A stretch of DNA of 64,000 nt from Chaunax sp. Z400 (taxonomy: Eukaryota > Chordata > Actinopteri > Lophiiformes > Chaunacidae): contig CM075189.1 of the NCBI GenBank assembly GCA_037577475.1, positions 36,251,254 to 36,315,253 on the forward strand. The letters are read 5' to 3'. Of this stretch, positions 37,913-52,400 are shown one piece after another (the stretch's first letter is position 1; each line of letters starts with the position of its first letter). Both the position numbers and the translations under genes were made by a program. Under the pieces are notes generated by a model. That model did not search any database. It saw only the letters and a list, made by a program, of their open reading frames with translations, and had not been told where the DNA came from.

Positions 37913-40900
37913 GATGTGCAGCACACAGTAATTGTTTTACAGTCAATCACGTGCACACATATTCTCTAATCTGATGTTTGTGTGTTTGTGATATAACTGC
38001 TGGATCAAAAATGACCACATGACAATCTTTGTGCCTTGGTGGTACAGCCTACATGGAAAGACATAAAATATAATGTTTACGTCTCTCTAGGTTTCTGTAC
38101 TTCACTCTAATGTTGATAAAAGATCATTGAAGGGGTTTTTATCTGTTGTTACACACAGGGAGGGTCATTTTTGTCCCATAAGACAACACAACGTTTTAAA
38201 AAAAAGATACGGAGGTTTAACTATGGGGATCAATAACTCCTTATCTTACCTTAAACACACAAGAAGTCCATTTAGATACATTTGATTTGATAATTTATTT
38301 AGTTACCACGTTTATATATATATTGAATATAGTATTCACATGTTATGTATGAAGCATGGCATTAGCTGGAAGCTGTTAATGATCCAAATTATTGTTTTTA
38401 TTTTCATGTGCATTCCACATACACACACCATGCATCATATGATAACACTAGTTTTAAATAACGTTAAAGAAATCCAAACATCTCTCACTCCAGTAAAGGC
38501 GACCTGCATGATGTCTGGTGTACAGTGAGGTGAACCTCATCTGGTTCAAATGCAGGCCAGATGATACAAAATAATACATCATTACTGATATCTGTGTTGC
38601 TATTCAACATGCAGCTATCCTGCGTAATCGCAAACCTTCACTGAACCATGGGTAACTGAAGGCTGTCAGTTGCCTGACTCTAAGTGTTATTTTCTGTATG
38701 ATCCCTGACGCCATAGCAGGGTGAGGAGTGAGCTCTGTAGCAGCCTCAGAGACAGCAGGTCAGACTTGCTGGTCAGCATTTGTCACCAGTCCCCTTGTTT
38801 CTCTCGTCTTCTCAGTCACTCTAATCTGCTGTTTAATAATGCAGAAATTCCATCACAGAAGCAGTGACTGTAGTTATGGGCTATTGTTCCACCTGTATCC
38901 ATCCAACACTTCATGCTCTGCCTTGAACACTCAGCGAACCATGAGCGACTCTAGTTTAGAGCTGTCAATCAACTCATGTTTATTTTCAATCTATCTGTGG
39001 AATGCCTGCTTCAAACCAAGACTTTATGATGAAAATATGTGTATTTCTCAACATCAAGTTATATTTTTTTCAATTTCAGTGTGAATCAGGAAGAACAACC
39101 ATCTTACTTAATCACTGTATGAGGCATCGCTGTAATGACCTGTGGCAGATCTAAACCCATCAAAACATTAAAACAATAAGATGCAGAAAGGTTAACAGGC
39201 ACAAGTCAAGAACCAGAAAATCAATCTAAATGGCAAACTAATCCAATGAATTTGAATTAATTTGCAATGAAAATAAATTCCTTTCGGTCCATGAAAACAG
39301 AACATCTGCAAAGGAAAGCTTAATAAAGTGTCTTTTAGGCTGAACTGAGCTTAACAGTTGCATAAAGATGTAAGCATAAGCTTAGAATAGAGATCACATA
39401 TGAAAAACCACATGCATCATCTCTCCCTCCAAAATTCAGTCGGTCACTGAGTTTTAGTATAAACTGAACATGAGAGGAAACGTCTCTTAACCTGGATTTA
39501 TTTCATGCTATAAAACATGTCCAGTTCTCTTGCTGAAAAATGTCCTTCATCTGCAAAGACTGGACAGCTGCTACCAAATCACACAGAGTTGTTTTTGTTT
39601 TGTAAATGTTTATGTTGACATGTGATGTCATGTCAAAAGTGAATAATATCCATTTCTTCTCATCTTCTAAACACTGAACCCTGATTTGGCCTTAGGATCC
39701 TTTTATTTAATTTCTACTCTACAAACGTGTGCTACCATCCTGCCTCTTCTCAGCCATCTAACGTTACATTACAGCAGTAAATCAGTTGAATTTGCATCGA
39801 ATTCTGTTAGGAATTCTTAAAGAAGGCGATGCTGATGAGACGAGGATGCCCAGAAAAAGTTTTATCACTGTATTGATAAACTCTTCATACTCTTCTGCAA
39901 GACTGGAGCACAGTCTGGTGGATAATACAGTGATATCTGACAACCACTTAAAATACAAACAATATGAGAGGCAGTGCCAGGGTTTAGATTGTCCTTTCCA
40001 GACTACCGTAGAGATATGGTGGGACAGCAGGGTGAAATAAGTAGAAGAGGACCTCGTCCCACTGTCGATATGTAAATGGGCTCATTCTAAGTTAAAGGAA
40101 ACACAACCATTTTATCCTCTCATGAAAGCAAAAATACTATTTTATTTTCACAATAAATAGTGAAATGTCAGAATCAGCTGCAAGCAAAATCCAAACTCAA
40201 AAAACAGAGATATTACCTTAAATTTGACACCATTGTAGTTTACCTCAATGAATAATGAGGATGAGGATAAAGGCGCCCATCAGCAAACTCAAAGAAGTTT
40301 GATTATGTGTTTGTCCAGTCTGTCCCAAACAGTCTGTTTCATTTTCTCACCCCTCTCTAAAATCCCTTTAGAGCTGACAACCTTTCCTCAGAGCAGCGAC
40401 CCCAGTGTCAGTGATTGGAGCTGGGCTTTTCAGGAGATGGTTGAACGACACCACGTGAGGTTGATGTGCTGTTGAAATATTTGTAGCCTTCTTTCTGCAG
40501 ACTTCTATGAATCTCCAACACTCAATCTCTACACTCCGTTTCTAGCTTCAAGGTAATTTTGTTCTGACTTCCTCCAGCTGTCCAGGCTCCTCTTGTCTGC
40601 CTGCAGCTCACTCTTTTTTCCCCTACCTGTTTTTTCTTGGGTCAAAGTGTCTTAAAAGTTCTCCCCTGAATTTTCTCCTGCACAGTCACACTTCAAAACT
40701 GTCTTGAATTTGAAATCTGAGTTCCACACTGCAAACGTTCACTCTTCAATGTGTTGTGATAAATTCATTTGAACTGATTGTTTCAAACCTAGACACTTCC
40801 ATCCATTGCCACTTGTAAAATACTAAAAAATAAATTCAGCTGATGATTATCATTTATTTTATTCTCACAGAATACGAGTAAACTTTTTTATAAATAATTA

Positions 40901-43661
40901 AGAGAAAACCAACATCTACAACTATGTTCTGGTTAAAGTAAGTTTTTTTTTTCTTTTGACAACTGATACAAACAGAATATTCCTCAAACTTAATTATATT
41001 TTGATAAGAATAAACCTGTTCTGACCCGGACCTCCCAGTACAAGCTCATCCTGCAGATTTTGTCTTGGTAAGTAGCCCTTAAGGGTTTGACTGAAGGATA
41101 TCATGCTGCACTCATTTTCCCAGCCTCCTTCTTAATTGCCTGAGACATACAGAGATCCAAGTGTAAGCATTATCCATCATAAACCTAATAATCTCTGCAG
41201 AGAATCTGGAGGATTTAATCAGACCATAGTGTTACATGGATCCTGTCAGGTATTTGGTAATCCCTGGCGGATGTGATTAAGTGTTGCTTTGCTTTTAGTT
41301 GCTCTTAGAAATATTCTAATTGGAAACTGAGGCTACAGGGATGTCTGAACAAAATACGAATGACTAGAAAATAAAGATTTCTACCAGTTTCAGAGTGGTT
41401 ATATATGGAGAATGTGTAAAACATCTGATGTTATTTGATGCTCCTTCAAAATAAGACCATTGAGACGATCCTGAAAAAAGAGGTTGTGCTTTAACAATGG
41501 GATTCTAATTAGAGTTTTAACAATTGGCTCACATCACAGTAGAAAAAAGCTAGAAAAAATGTGGGTTTTTTTGCACAGCGTCTTCATCATGTTGCTCACA
41601 TTTAGTGCTTACTGTCTGTAAGTACAACTGAGAAGGTCATCAGAGCTGTGACTAAATGGATGACTGGGAACTGACCAATCTGACGCTACAGGGGCGTAAA
41701 TGTACTTCAGTGGATGTCTGCAGATCACGTTTTCTGTCCAGAGAGTGGCCGTTGGCTAGTAGGACAGACAGTAGCGCCGGTTGGTTAGAGTCATCCTTTA
41801 GCCATGAATTATTCCACTCATTTCTCTCTTAAAGGGTCCCACTGTTGTAAAAACAGTGAATCATTAAACTAGCAGTGACATCACGAGCCGGAGAAGACGC
41901 TTCATTTATGCACAGCATCATCTGGAGTGCTTCATGAAATCAAAGCTGTTTAAGGCTGACGGTTTATCTCCCATCACTTTGATATTTTGGGGTAATTATT
42001 CTGTTTTTTAATGAACAGACAGGTTGTTTACTGGCTTTACTTTAATATTTCTACAGAAAAAGACGATTGTTTTAAGAGAGACTACGTGTTGTGTGACAGC
42101 ATAGTGTACTGCATTTATAGCTAAACTGGTGGTTTGGTAAGAAGGCACATGCCCATCACTAGGCCTGTTACACACACACTGATGTACAGCAGCCTTCCTT
42201 GTCACCATCATCATCAGTTAAATATCAATGTGTTTTTGTGTGTGATTTGTAAAAAATGTGGTATACACATTAGTGTACACTCTCACAATGACCTGTTATA
42301 ATCTGGTAAATCTTTTAGTATTTTATTCAAATGTTTAAGGTACTGTTTAATGATATCTGGGTCTTGTTTAATATTTGGTATGCATATTTATCCCTTAGGA
42401 CCTTCAGAAGATGACTGTCTGCTGCATTTATGAACCTCAAATTAAATTAAAAATGCATTTTTTTTCTAATTTACTTTCTATCCTATTTGTTGAGTCAGCA
42501 GGAATACTGAGCAAAAATAAATACTATTAAATGAATGTTTAAATTTCTACAGATCACCATGTTCACCACAGATTACATTGGTCATATATGTGACATATCA
42601 AACTAAAACTCCAACAAACATTCATTTCTCTTAATGACCTCAATCTCTGGACCTCGACAAAACAATTTGTCTGAAGTGACAAAGGTCGAAGTCATTATCA
42701 GTGTATTTTATATGCATCATGAAATAAATAAGTTTTCAGTACCCTTTTAAACTGGAAACTAGAATCGCATGTAAAAAAAAAAAGGGTTTTAGAGAAATAA
42801 TTTAAAAGACGTGATTGACTGAGTTTTGTTGAACAGAGGTTTTTGTATCTTGTTTGCCTTCAAATAGAAGATTTATTGATTAGGACTTTGCACACTCTAC
42901 TGCATTAAAACTTTTTGAGTTGTTTAAATTAAACACAAAGCACTAACACAAAAAGAAATGGTTTCTGTTTCCAGTATCACAATAACAAAAATGGGTAATT
43001 ATTTTTAAATCATTTGGTGCACTGTGATCAGGGAAAAATACTGCAATATCCTCAAAGATTGTGCAAACTGTATGATCAGTGTTTGAAAGTCACTGCTGTC
43101 TCTCACTATCGTAGCCATTTAAAGTTTAACCCTTAACACTAAACATAAAACTTTTTTTTTCAACTCAACAAAAAACAGAAACATAATAAATAATTCAAAT
43201 AAATGAAAATACATATGAGTTATGTTCCACCAGACTGATGACTGTATCCCCTCCGTTATATGCAGGGGTGCACATAAAATGTTTGGTCTGGTTCTCGTGT
43301 CTATAAGGCAACCACTCTTTCCTCCACTGCTATATTATTTGGCTCGAGAAACAAACAAATAAATAAATAGATAAGTGTATACACACACCATACATACATC
43401 CATATAAATAAAATACATACATAGGAACTCCTGTCTAGGGCTCCTCAATGAAAGTAATCATCTCACCTGAGCCCTTCAGTACAATGAATAAACTGTAGTG
43501 TACATACAAGCCTAGTGGCTGTATGACCACGCATCTGTGATTTAAATGTTAATAGATCATTGATGTAAACTAGACACGTGCAATAAAATGATACTGCCTG
43601 TACCCAAAACACAACACTGTAGGATATATATATATACCATGGGGGTCGTGTGTGTCCTCCT

Positions 43662-44160
43662 CTATCTCAGGTCCTCTACCAGAGTCCTAGGACTCTGAGG
43701 GTTCTGCAGTATCTTAGCTGTTCCTATGCCATCACTCTTCTGGACAGAGACCTCAGATGTTGTACCTGGAATCTGCTGGAGCCACTCTTCCAGTTTTGGG
43801 GTCACAGCCCCTAATGCTCCTATCACCACTGGGACCACTATGGCTTTCACCTTCCACATCTGTTCCAGCTGTTCCTTCAGCCCCTGGTGCTTCTCCATCT
43901 TTTCATGCTCCTTCTTCCTGATGTTATTTGCCACATCTATCACAACTTTCCTCTTCTGCTCCTTGTCAATCACCACTATGTCTGGTTGGTTAGCCGATAG
44001 GTGTTTGTCAGTCTGGAACTTGAAGTCCCACAGGATCTTGGCTCTGTTGATTCAACCACTTTTGAAGGTGCCTCCCACCGGGTCTTAGGGATTTCTAATC
44101 CATACTACCGTACACTGTCCCTGCAGGCATCTTACACCCTGCTATCTTTGCACAGCCTGC
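43662..44160 (-). mobile_element. retrotransposon ORF C-terminal fragment
   Basis: An open frame at 43976-43662 reads VIDKEQKRKVVIDVANNIRK, then WKVKAIVVPVVIGALGAVTP and EEWLQQIPGTTSEVSVQKS. The VVPVVIGALGAVTPKL...WLQQIPGTTSE.S.QKSA block is the widely found C-terminal end of a fish/invertebrate non-LTR retrotransposon protein. Upstream (to about 44160) further pieces appear in other frames. Compared with the usual motif it lacks a few residues before NIRKKEHEK. It is a decayed, 5'-truncated fragment; the clade was not determined. Confidence 0.7.
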
Positions 44161-44449
44161 ACCTTGTGGTCAATTTCTAGTCAATATAGTTTTGTCATTT
44201 AAGCCTAAAACATATTACATTAATATACTTTCATTTATCACTGTATAATGGTTAATAAAGTAAGTAATAGAATAATAATGTTGCCCTGGAGCAGGTTCAT
44301 TTAAAAGTATGTTGGACTTGATTTATGGATTGAGATGAAAATGAGTCAGACTTACAGCAATAAGCCTGACTTATTTTAAAAACTTGTACTAGCTGACTAG
44401 TACTGGCCAATCGTGACAGTGTAGCCTGTGATGCAGCCTTTACAGGGAT

Positions 44450-45560
44450 GTGGAAAAGTAGGGGATCCTCTCCTGGTTTCTTCTATTTCTGTTCTGAATC
44501 TCATACTAAACTGTGTTAAATCTTCCAAACAAAATGTAACATAAAACAAAGGCAAACTCACAATGCAAGTTTGAAATGATAATTTTACTTAACAAGGCAA
44601 AAGGGTTAGGTTAGGTTATCCAAGGTGTTCAGCCCCTGAATTTAATAGCTATAGTTGTGTCACCTTTAGCACAACGACTGTAACCAAAGTCTTCTGATAA
44701 CTGGAGACCAGTCTTATCACTGTGCTGGAGTTTCGGCCCCCTCTTCTTCTTTGCTTTTGAGCCATTCAGAGGTTGACTCACTCTAATGCTTGGGATCATT
44801 GTCTTGCTCCATGTCCCAGTTGTGCTTGAGCTTCAACTCACAGACTGATGACCTGACATCCTCCTGCAGAATTTTTTGCTAGAGCAGAATTCATGTTTCC
44901 CTCAATTATGTCAAGTCATCCTGGCCCTGAAGCAGCAAAGCATCCCCACAACATCACACTGATGATGTCATGTTTGACCGTAGGTATAATGTTCATTGTG
45001 TGGAATGCTGTGTTTGGTTTAGATCAGATTAACGGGACCCCTGTCTTCAAACTGGTCAACTTTAGACTGATCAGTCCATAGAATATTCTCCTAAAGCTCT
45101 GAGGGTCATTAAGGTGTGTTGTGTCTAAATTCAGATGGGCCTTAATGATCTTCTGGCTCAGCAGTGTCTTTCTCCTCAACACTCTCCTATGGATGCCAGT
45201 TTTGCCCAGTGTTTTTCAAATAGCGGAGCCATGAACTCTGACCTCTATTGAGGTGACAGAGGTCTGCAGTTGATTGCATTTTTTCTTTGGATCTTTTGTG
45301 ACTTCCTGAATGAGCCTTCGCTGTGGTTTGGGAAGAATTTCGGCAGGTCGGCCACTTCTGTGAAGGTTCACTCTTGTTTCAGGCCTTCTCTTTTCGTAGA
45401 TGATGTGTGGATCTCTGGAGTCCGAGTGATGATGTGATTGAACAGGGCTGGTAGGAATCAGGCCTGGGTGCGTCTAGTCCAGCTGCAACCTGTTATTAGT
45501 GCAGTTTGGTAGTTTTTTTGGATTTAGTTTCTAAGGGGGTAAGTACCTGTTTACACAGGT
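44450..45560 (-). mobile_element. degenerate Tc1/mariner element with both ends
   Basis: Ends are recognisable as GTGGAAAAGTAGGGGATCCT (about 44450) and GGGGTAAGTACCTGTTTACA (about 45535-45556), rough inverted copies of the usual AAAAGTA..CCCC Tc1-type termini. Between them the minus strand resembles a Tc1 transposase gene at the DNA level. Examples are GGCAAAACTGGCATCCATAG, the reverse of AGACTGATCAGTCCATAGAA, and the segment around ATGTCCCAGTTGTGCTTGAG. No long open frame survives. It is a different family from the copies at 6603 and 11942, and much older. Confidence 0.7.
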
Positions 45561-45627
45561 GATTCAGGTATTGGTTAACCCTTTTCACACAATCACTCAC
45601 ACACCAGTGGAACAGCCACTGGGAGAA

Positions 45628-45700
45628 AATTAGGGTTCACTATCTTGCTCAAGGGCACTTTGACATGTAGACTGCAGGGGCTGGGGATCGAACTACAAAC
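45628..45700 (-). mobile_element. SINE fragment, reverse orientation
   Basis: ACTATCTTGCTCAAGGGCAC and GCAGGGGCTGGGGATCGAAC are the reverse complement of the SINE body and B box seen at 14704 and 27549. Only this central part remains. Confidence 0.7.
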
Positions 45701-46134
45701 CTTCCAACCTTGACTCTGTTTAAAAAAATGAATAAACTACATCAACATGTAATCAAACTTTAGCCATAGTATTTATAGTATTTAGGAAATTTATTTAGGA
45801 AATAGTTTCCAGACCAAGCCACAACAAAAGCCTCTTATCAGACAGACACTATCATTAACTTTAAAAGACAATCATACACTTAAACATCCACACACAACAG
45901 AGCTCCTGTTTGGGCTGAGGCCCATCCCTCCACAGAATTTTAAATCTGTTAATAAAGAGACATTTTATACACAAACAGATACGAACAAACAGAGGATATC
46001 ACATAACCTCTCAACTCCATGGCAGCAGTAACTATCAGGAAATGGGGTTTGCTTGCTGACATGGTGCTGTTTTCAGGAGCAGTATCAAGTTATACTTAGC
46101 TTTCTCTCTCACTCTCAGTGTCTGTGGGAACCAT

Positions 46135-46167
46135 AGGACCTGGACTGGAATTTAAAGTCCAGGTCCT
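46135..46167. repeat. perfect 12-bp inverted repeat (hairpin)
   Basis: Arms AGGACCTGGACT (46135-46146) and AGTCCAGGTCCT (46156-46167) with a 9-base loop. Nearby GGTACCGGCTC and TCCATTAGGTAAAAGTACCT are shared in kind with the repeat at 49370-49510. Confidence 0.9.
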
Positions 46168-47919
46168 GTGGCCCCAGGTCCATTTCCACAGCGTGGTACC
46201 GGCTCAACTACACTGGACTCAACGCGCCTGTTTTGGTCTTCCATTAGGTAAAAGTACCTGGTACCTACTTTTAATAATCTTTATGAATGGTTAAGGGGTT
46301 TAATCAATGGTAATGCTGGGGATTCAAAGTTGTGCAGTGTTGAGTATGACGTTGTTGTGTATGGACAGAGGTAAGTGTATCTTCAGTACATCCAGTATAC
46401 TGAGTAGCTGATTGAGAAGAATAAGGGCCTTGAGACTGAACTTGACTGTTGGTAAATGCAAATTCTGTGACTGTGGTCAATTTAATAGCATAAAATAAGA
46501 ATACCATATGGCTTTTTAGCCACTAGCATCCCAAACACTATAACAATGATATGAAATTTTGAGTATGGATGGATCTTGGATCAACGAAGAGTTGATTGAA
46601 TTTTGAGGTAGATCCAGGTACAGATGCAGATTCCGGGTCACTTTTACATGAGATCGGTCCTTTAGTAACATATCATGAAAAATAAAACCAGGCCATTGAA
46701 AATAGAAATACCTTGACATGGACACTCCTGATGTCCACCTATGCAGAAGATTGGGAGATTAAAATCTATATGTCTGATTCAGGTTCAGGTTTTAGTGACA
46801 GTGGTGCTGATGCAGGTACAGGATGTCATCTCTGAGTGCTTCTTGTATTGCACATCAGATTATGGATGTATATTTTTAAAACCTCCCTCAATCAAATTCA
46901 CAAACCTCTGTAGTTGTAATCAATGTACTTACCAACAAGGAAGGTCAAGAATGTTTTTTTCTGAATATAACCTGGGTATGAAATAAACAAAAAAATGCTC
47001 ATTTTTTAATGCCCTGTTTTAGCTCTTAAGATGTCAACATAAACATGTTAATGCCTGTGATTAAACTGGAAAACTTATTATAAAACTATTATAAAACTTA
47101 TACATAATACAAATTCATCACCCGTACCACTGAGTGTATGCTCGTGTAGTTCTAATCACACAGAGAGTAATCACAATGACTGTCTGTGGCTTTGTTGGTG
47201 TTTTAGCCAAGAGCAGTAAAACAGGCGGACATTTTCAAACACAAAGCCGCAAACACAGCAGAGCTGAAAGTTCACCAATCCTCTCTTGGTCATCCTGGAT
47301 GTACAAACATGTTGGAATTCAACTCTTGACCCACTGAAGGCAAAGCTGGCAGAGCAGAAGCTAACCTCAGCTGAACATGACAGGCTGGCAAAGTTAGAAA
47401 CACTGCTGGAGCCATGCAGGTACAGTGATCTCCCTGTCCTCTGACTAATACAATAATATTATAGTCACTTTACTGAGACAATTCTACATCTATTTAAGAA
47501 ATCATCAAAACTTTACTGAGATGTTATTAACATGTTAGCATTCCGGTCAAAACTTCCGGATCCATAAAAACGGTTTATCATGTGTTTCTTTATTCCAACA
47601 CCACACATGCATTTGTTGATGACACCACTAGTTTACAACCTAAGCTCAGGTTGTTACAGTTAAGACCCATGTGTGCCTCATTGGTAACGTCAGACAGTGT
47701 CCACACTGTCTAAGGGAAACCTGAACGTAACATGCTTTTTGAATTCAGCTCTTCCCACTCCCAATAAGGGCCAGCTGACAACCCTTTAAAATCACAAAGC
47801 ATTTATTGATTTTAGAAAAATAATCAACCCCCCCCCCCCCCAAAGCAAACAAACAAATAAACAAAACAAAGCGTCATTGAACGTGGGTGAGAGCCACTTG
47901 AGTTTGAATCATCGCTCTG

Positions 47920-48009
47920 CCAATCAGCTGCCAGGACCCTTGTCACCTGCCCACTCAGATCTTCAATCCTCCAATCAGCTGCCAGGACCCTTGTCACCTG
48001 CCCACTCAG
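47920..48009. repeat. 39-bp direct repeat, two copies 51 bp apart
   Basis: CCAATCAGCTGCCAGGACCC followed by TTGTCACCTGCCCACTCAG occurs at 47920 and again at 47971 without mismatch. Confidence 0.93.
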
Positions 48010-48586
48010 GGAGACACCACCTGGAACTCATTACATACTGTCATACAGATGACCAAAGTCATCCTCATGACGTATATTTCTCCATTAAAACCGTTAAATA
48101 GTTTGTAACAGCAGACATGTGTTGGTTGTTTATCTGAAAGCATCACAAACAGAGTATGTAGGTAAGATAAATCTCAGAGAAACACAGTGAAGTGAAAAAT
48201 GTTACAATAATGAAAACTCTCCCCTACAAACTAAAGCTAACAGCTGAGAGTTTGTTCCTGTGCAGCTAAACATCTTTCCATTGATATATGAGTAAAAATA
48301 GGCCTATAAGTCATTCATGTGTTTTTATGTGTTTCTGTGTCAGCTGTAAAACACGATCACTCCTCTTGATTCCACACCTCATGTGGCTGCTATGAATACA
48401 TCCATTCACTGTCTAAATCAATAATCCTCTTTACATCTGACACATTTCAAATATATTTAACAACACAATGAGCCTTTGGTTAATACTTTATTTGCTAACC
48501 TACACAGACATGCTTCTGAGAACAAACATATGCATTAGGACACGGATGACATACAACTACAAACTTGTTTCCACCCACTCAGCATC

Positions 48587-48656
48587 TCTCTCTCTCACAC
48601 ACACACACACGCACACACACACGCACATGCACACACACACGCACACACACACACAC
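48587..48656. repeat. CT/(CA)n compound microsatellite
   Basis: A short CT run passes into CA repeats with G substitutions (GCACACAC). Confidence 0.95.
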
Positions 48657-49438
48657 TAGGGATCATTTTCCATCCGACTTCCAGTACAAGCCAAGCCTGC
48701 TTGTCTCTTGGCTTGGTTAGCTGGGCCATGAATTATTTGTCGCGCCACGACAACCCCTGGTGATATGATGAGAGCACAACTGACTGGGCAAAGCGCACAC
48801 ACTCTAACACAGATGTAGAAGCGTACACACGAAGCTAATGTGCAGATACATGTAGTTCACACAAAGATGCCTACATGTGTGTCTGTGCACGGTCACGCAC
48901 AAATCGCAGCAGACCACACGCAGAGATGGGAGCTGACAGGAACATGGTGAATCAGCTTTTAGGCTTTTAGTCTGGGCGTGGCTGGAGTCAGGAGACGTAA
49001 CATTTACAGTCATGAACCTTCAGACAGAGTACAGAAAGATAATATTGTTTGAATGTCAAAACATCCTCTTGACAAAGTCACGTTTGATAAAGGACAAACT
49101 TGTGGTGGTTTTGTTGGACCACTGTGTTGGTCTGCAGTGCAACCAAAGAGTAGAGATAAATACATCTCTTATTTATCTCAGTCCACAAGCATCAAGTGAG
49201 TTTTTAACTTATGTCACTGTGACTTTTCAGTGTTCTGTAAAGTGTTCCTGTTCTTCCATCATCGGTGCCAGGCGCCTTCCAGCTGCATGCTCACAGTAAT
49301 ACATGTATGTACATCTGGTACATACACATCTATTCAAATTCTCATAAAGCAGCACACACTGTACATAAGCGCAGCTCGACTCGACACGACTCCACTTGCC
49401 CTTCTTGCTTTTCCATTAGGTAAAAAGTGGTTCGACCT

Positions 49439-49489
49439 TTTTAGTACCTGCTCCGTTGCGGTTCCCAGTGAGCCGAGCAGGTACTAAAA
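49439..49489. repeat. perfect 15-bp inverted repeat in a MITE-like element
   Basis: Arms TTTTAGTACCTGCTC (49439-49453) and GAGCAGGTACTAAAA (49475-49489) enclose a 21-base loop. The flanks CTCGACTCGACACGACTCC and CATTAGGTAAAAAG are typical of a widespread fish repeat. Confidence 0.85.
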
Positions 49490-52400
49490 GGTCACGTGAC
49501 ACATTCCAGATCACTGATTGGTCAATGCCCGGCACGGGACGGAGTATCCTGCACAGCACAAATCAATTTGATCATACAGCATCAACTGTAGTTTGTGTTT
49601 AGCTCTAATTAGCAAATGTTACAATAGGAATCAGAAGCCAGTGATCATAGTAAATATAATACCTGCATGTTAACAGCATGTTAATCATTGTGAGCGTGTT
49701 AGCAAACCTGCATTAGCTCTGAAATGCTGTTCCCACAGCCTCACAGAGCTCCTAGTATGGCTGTCTTTAAAAAACAAACAAACTTCACTATCTCATTTCA
49801 AAGGTGAATATGTTTGTTTAGTTATTGGCCTTATTAAATTCTTTAGAATGAGAAAAAGTGCTTCGATATGCTTCATGCATTTTTCAATGACAGGGCGTGA
49901 TCCCACATTATTCAATGTATTCTATGTGGAAGCATGAACCATTACCATCAGTTAAACTGAGAAATATTTTCTAGGATGGTTTTCATCAGGCAGCTGTAAA
50001 CCCTGATGTCACACATGCAGACTTTATTACCAATAGATGTGGAGTCTGCATGTGTGAATGATGGTGGTGTGTTTAATTACACAAGAGGAAAAAAAGCGGC
50101 AGACAAGTATTGATCTATGAGAAACATTCAGTTTTATAAGCAGCGACACACACACTCACATGCACTGTCAAAAATGCATCCACACATCAAGTATACAGTG
50201 TAAACCCACTGAGACTCAGCTCCTTTGCATTTTAATGTTTCTTCACTCACCTTTTTTTATTTATTACACCTCATGACATGTAGATGTAGACACGCACACA
50301 CACACGTACACCTGCATCTACACACTCAACACTATACTTAAAGCAAAATAAATCCCCAGCAGACAGAAGACGGGGACAAGTAGGTTTGCCAACAGAGCAG
50401 CTATGAATTACAGCTCGAATATGAAACTGGAAATCAGGGCTGCGGTTAGACCTGGAGGGAGAGTGAGTACCCTCTTGGGAAGAAAGAGGAGAGAGAATGA
50501 AAGGGGACAGATATGGCAAATAAAATAGGCAACATATACATTTTAAAGATGCTCAGAAACACAGAAAACTCACAGACATACTTATTTTATCAAATTAAAA
50601 AAAAAAATTATTGCAAATGTAATTACAAATATTCATGAAGGGGATCTGGGAGACAAAAAAGGGATGGAGATATAAAAGGGAAGAGAGGATGACATGTAGA
50701 AAACAAAAGAGAGAGCAGGGAGAGAGTGAGACAAAGGAGTATATTTATGATATTGATGCTGTCAGGCCCCAGAGGAGCAGGCTTAAGTCATATTGTCTTC
50801 TGCTAGTGGCTGTAATATCCTGACAAGTGTGTAAATCCTGCATTTAATTGTCTGGCTGAAAGTAAATTCTTTATAAGGGGGATTCCACCACAGAGAGGTT
50901 TTCACTCTGCCAAACACAGCAAATGTAAACTCATAAAAAAGTTGGTTCTATATCATCAAGCAACGACTGAAATAAAGAAGCTGCAAGTCCTAAAAGCAGC
51001 GTCACACCCTCCTGCAGTTAGGTGCAATACACAAAGTTTCCCATTCCAGTTTCAGTTTTGTTATACAATATATCTTTTTTATCATCAGGCATATCAGCAT
51101 CTGCTCAAATGCAGTCATCGATGGGACAAAGCCTGAGGAGACAGTGAAGGCAGAGACTCCATCAGCGATGGTCTACAGTGCTGCTGCTGCTGTTTATATA
51201 GCACTGCTCCAGCTGACCTGGCTTTTAAAGGGAGTGGGAGGGAGGGATGACACTCACACACCTCACACCTATGATTAAGTAAGAGACTAAATACGACTCC
51301 AACTAATAACCTTAAGTCATAGTCTGACAACCATCTCTTGTCATTATGCAGTTTTAGGGACATTTCTGAGCTGCAGTGGTCCTGGAGAAAAATAGTTGAG
51401 TCTTATTTCCAGGTTATCAAATTCCTAACCTGTTTGAGATTATGACAATGTACTTTCTATGTGATTAGAAACAATGTCAGCTCTATTTATATGAAGTACT
51501 AACCTTAAAAATAGCCTCTGCTCCCTGCAGCCGACTGTTAAATCACTGTAAGATCATACATTTTCCACTATAAAAACTTTAGTTCAACCATCACTAAGAC
51601 TCAGTAAAAACACATTTCATTTACTCAGTAACATCAATAACCAACCTGAGGTGTTTTTCACAAGCATGAAGCATCTTCATCTCTCTGGAAGGATTTTTCC
51701 TTTTACTTTCCTTCACTCTGTCATAAAGTGTTTTTTTCTTCTGTTTGATGTGCAACAGGACTTTTCTCTTGCTTTCCCCTAAAAGGGGACGTGGTGGTGA
51801 CGTTTGCCTGCTCTGACAAAGTTCAGAACACTGAGCAGGATGCATAGGGGAACAAAAACATCACATATATAAAGGAATGTTTGTGTGTGTATTTATTTCA
51901 AAAGTGGTGTCAACTTCTATTACATACACATTTTAATTACATCATTTATTTAGAAATAACAACCAAGACCTGCACCTGTGTAAATTCCATCACTGGTTAT
52001 TCTATCCGTCTCCTTTAATGCTAATAATTGTTAGTGGAGTTTCCCATTAAAAGCCTCAGATTATTTCACACCTTGGTACTGGACGTAACAACATGTCTGA
52101 AATTTGCCTCCCTTGCTAAAGAAGCCATCATCTTCACTGCTATCACTCTTGACCTTACTTCTTTGGCACGGCAACACAGAGTATTAATTCTAGTTGGAAT
52201 GATGAACATAATGTACCATAATGCTTTGCCTTTTCAGGGGATTTTTACAGTTGAGTAGCTTTAACTTACTTTTGAAGAATGTAACCTTAGGAAGAAAGCT
52301 AATAGCCTATGCATTTTCCTGACTGATGGAAGATGACGATGTCCAACTCGTGACACTTAGATCCCTTTAAACAATAGAAGTCAGTCTGCCCTTGACTGCC

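Larger units (their letters stand above)
34571..43661. other. gene-poor stretch with microsatellites and one SINE-like copy
   Basis: About 9 kb without a convincing exon on either strand. It contains the CA tract at 35008, the TTA tract at 37239 and the SINE-like element at 37548. The remainder is AT-rich single-copy-looking DNA with random short frames. Confidence 0.5.

Noticed and set aside
38728..39084. 118-residue plus frame
   Set aside because: No motif, no splice sites and low-complexity composition of random AT-rich DNA.
51062..51280. Plus-strand open segment reading DGTKPEETVKAETPSAMVYS
   Set aside because: No splice context, partner exon or recognised domain; composition looks random.
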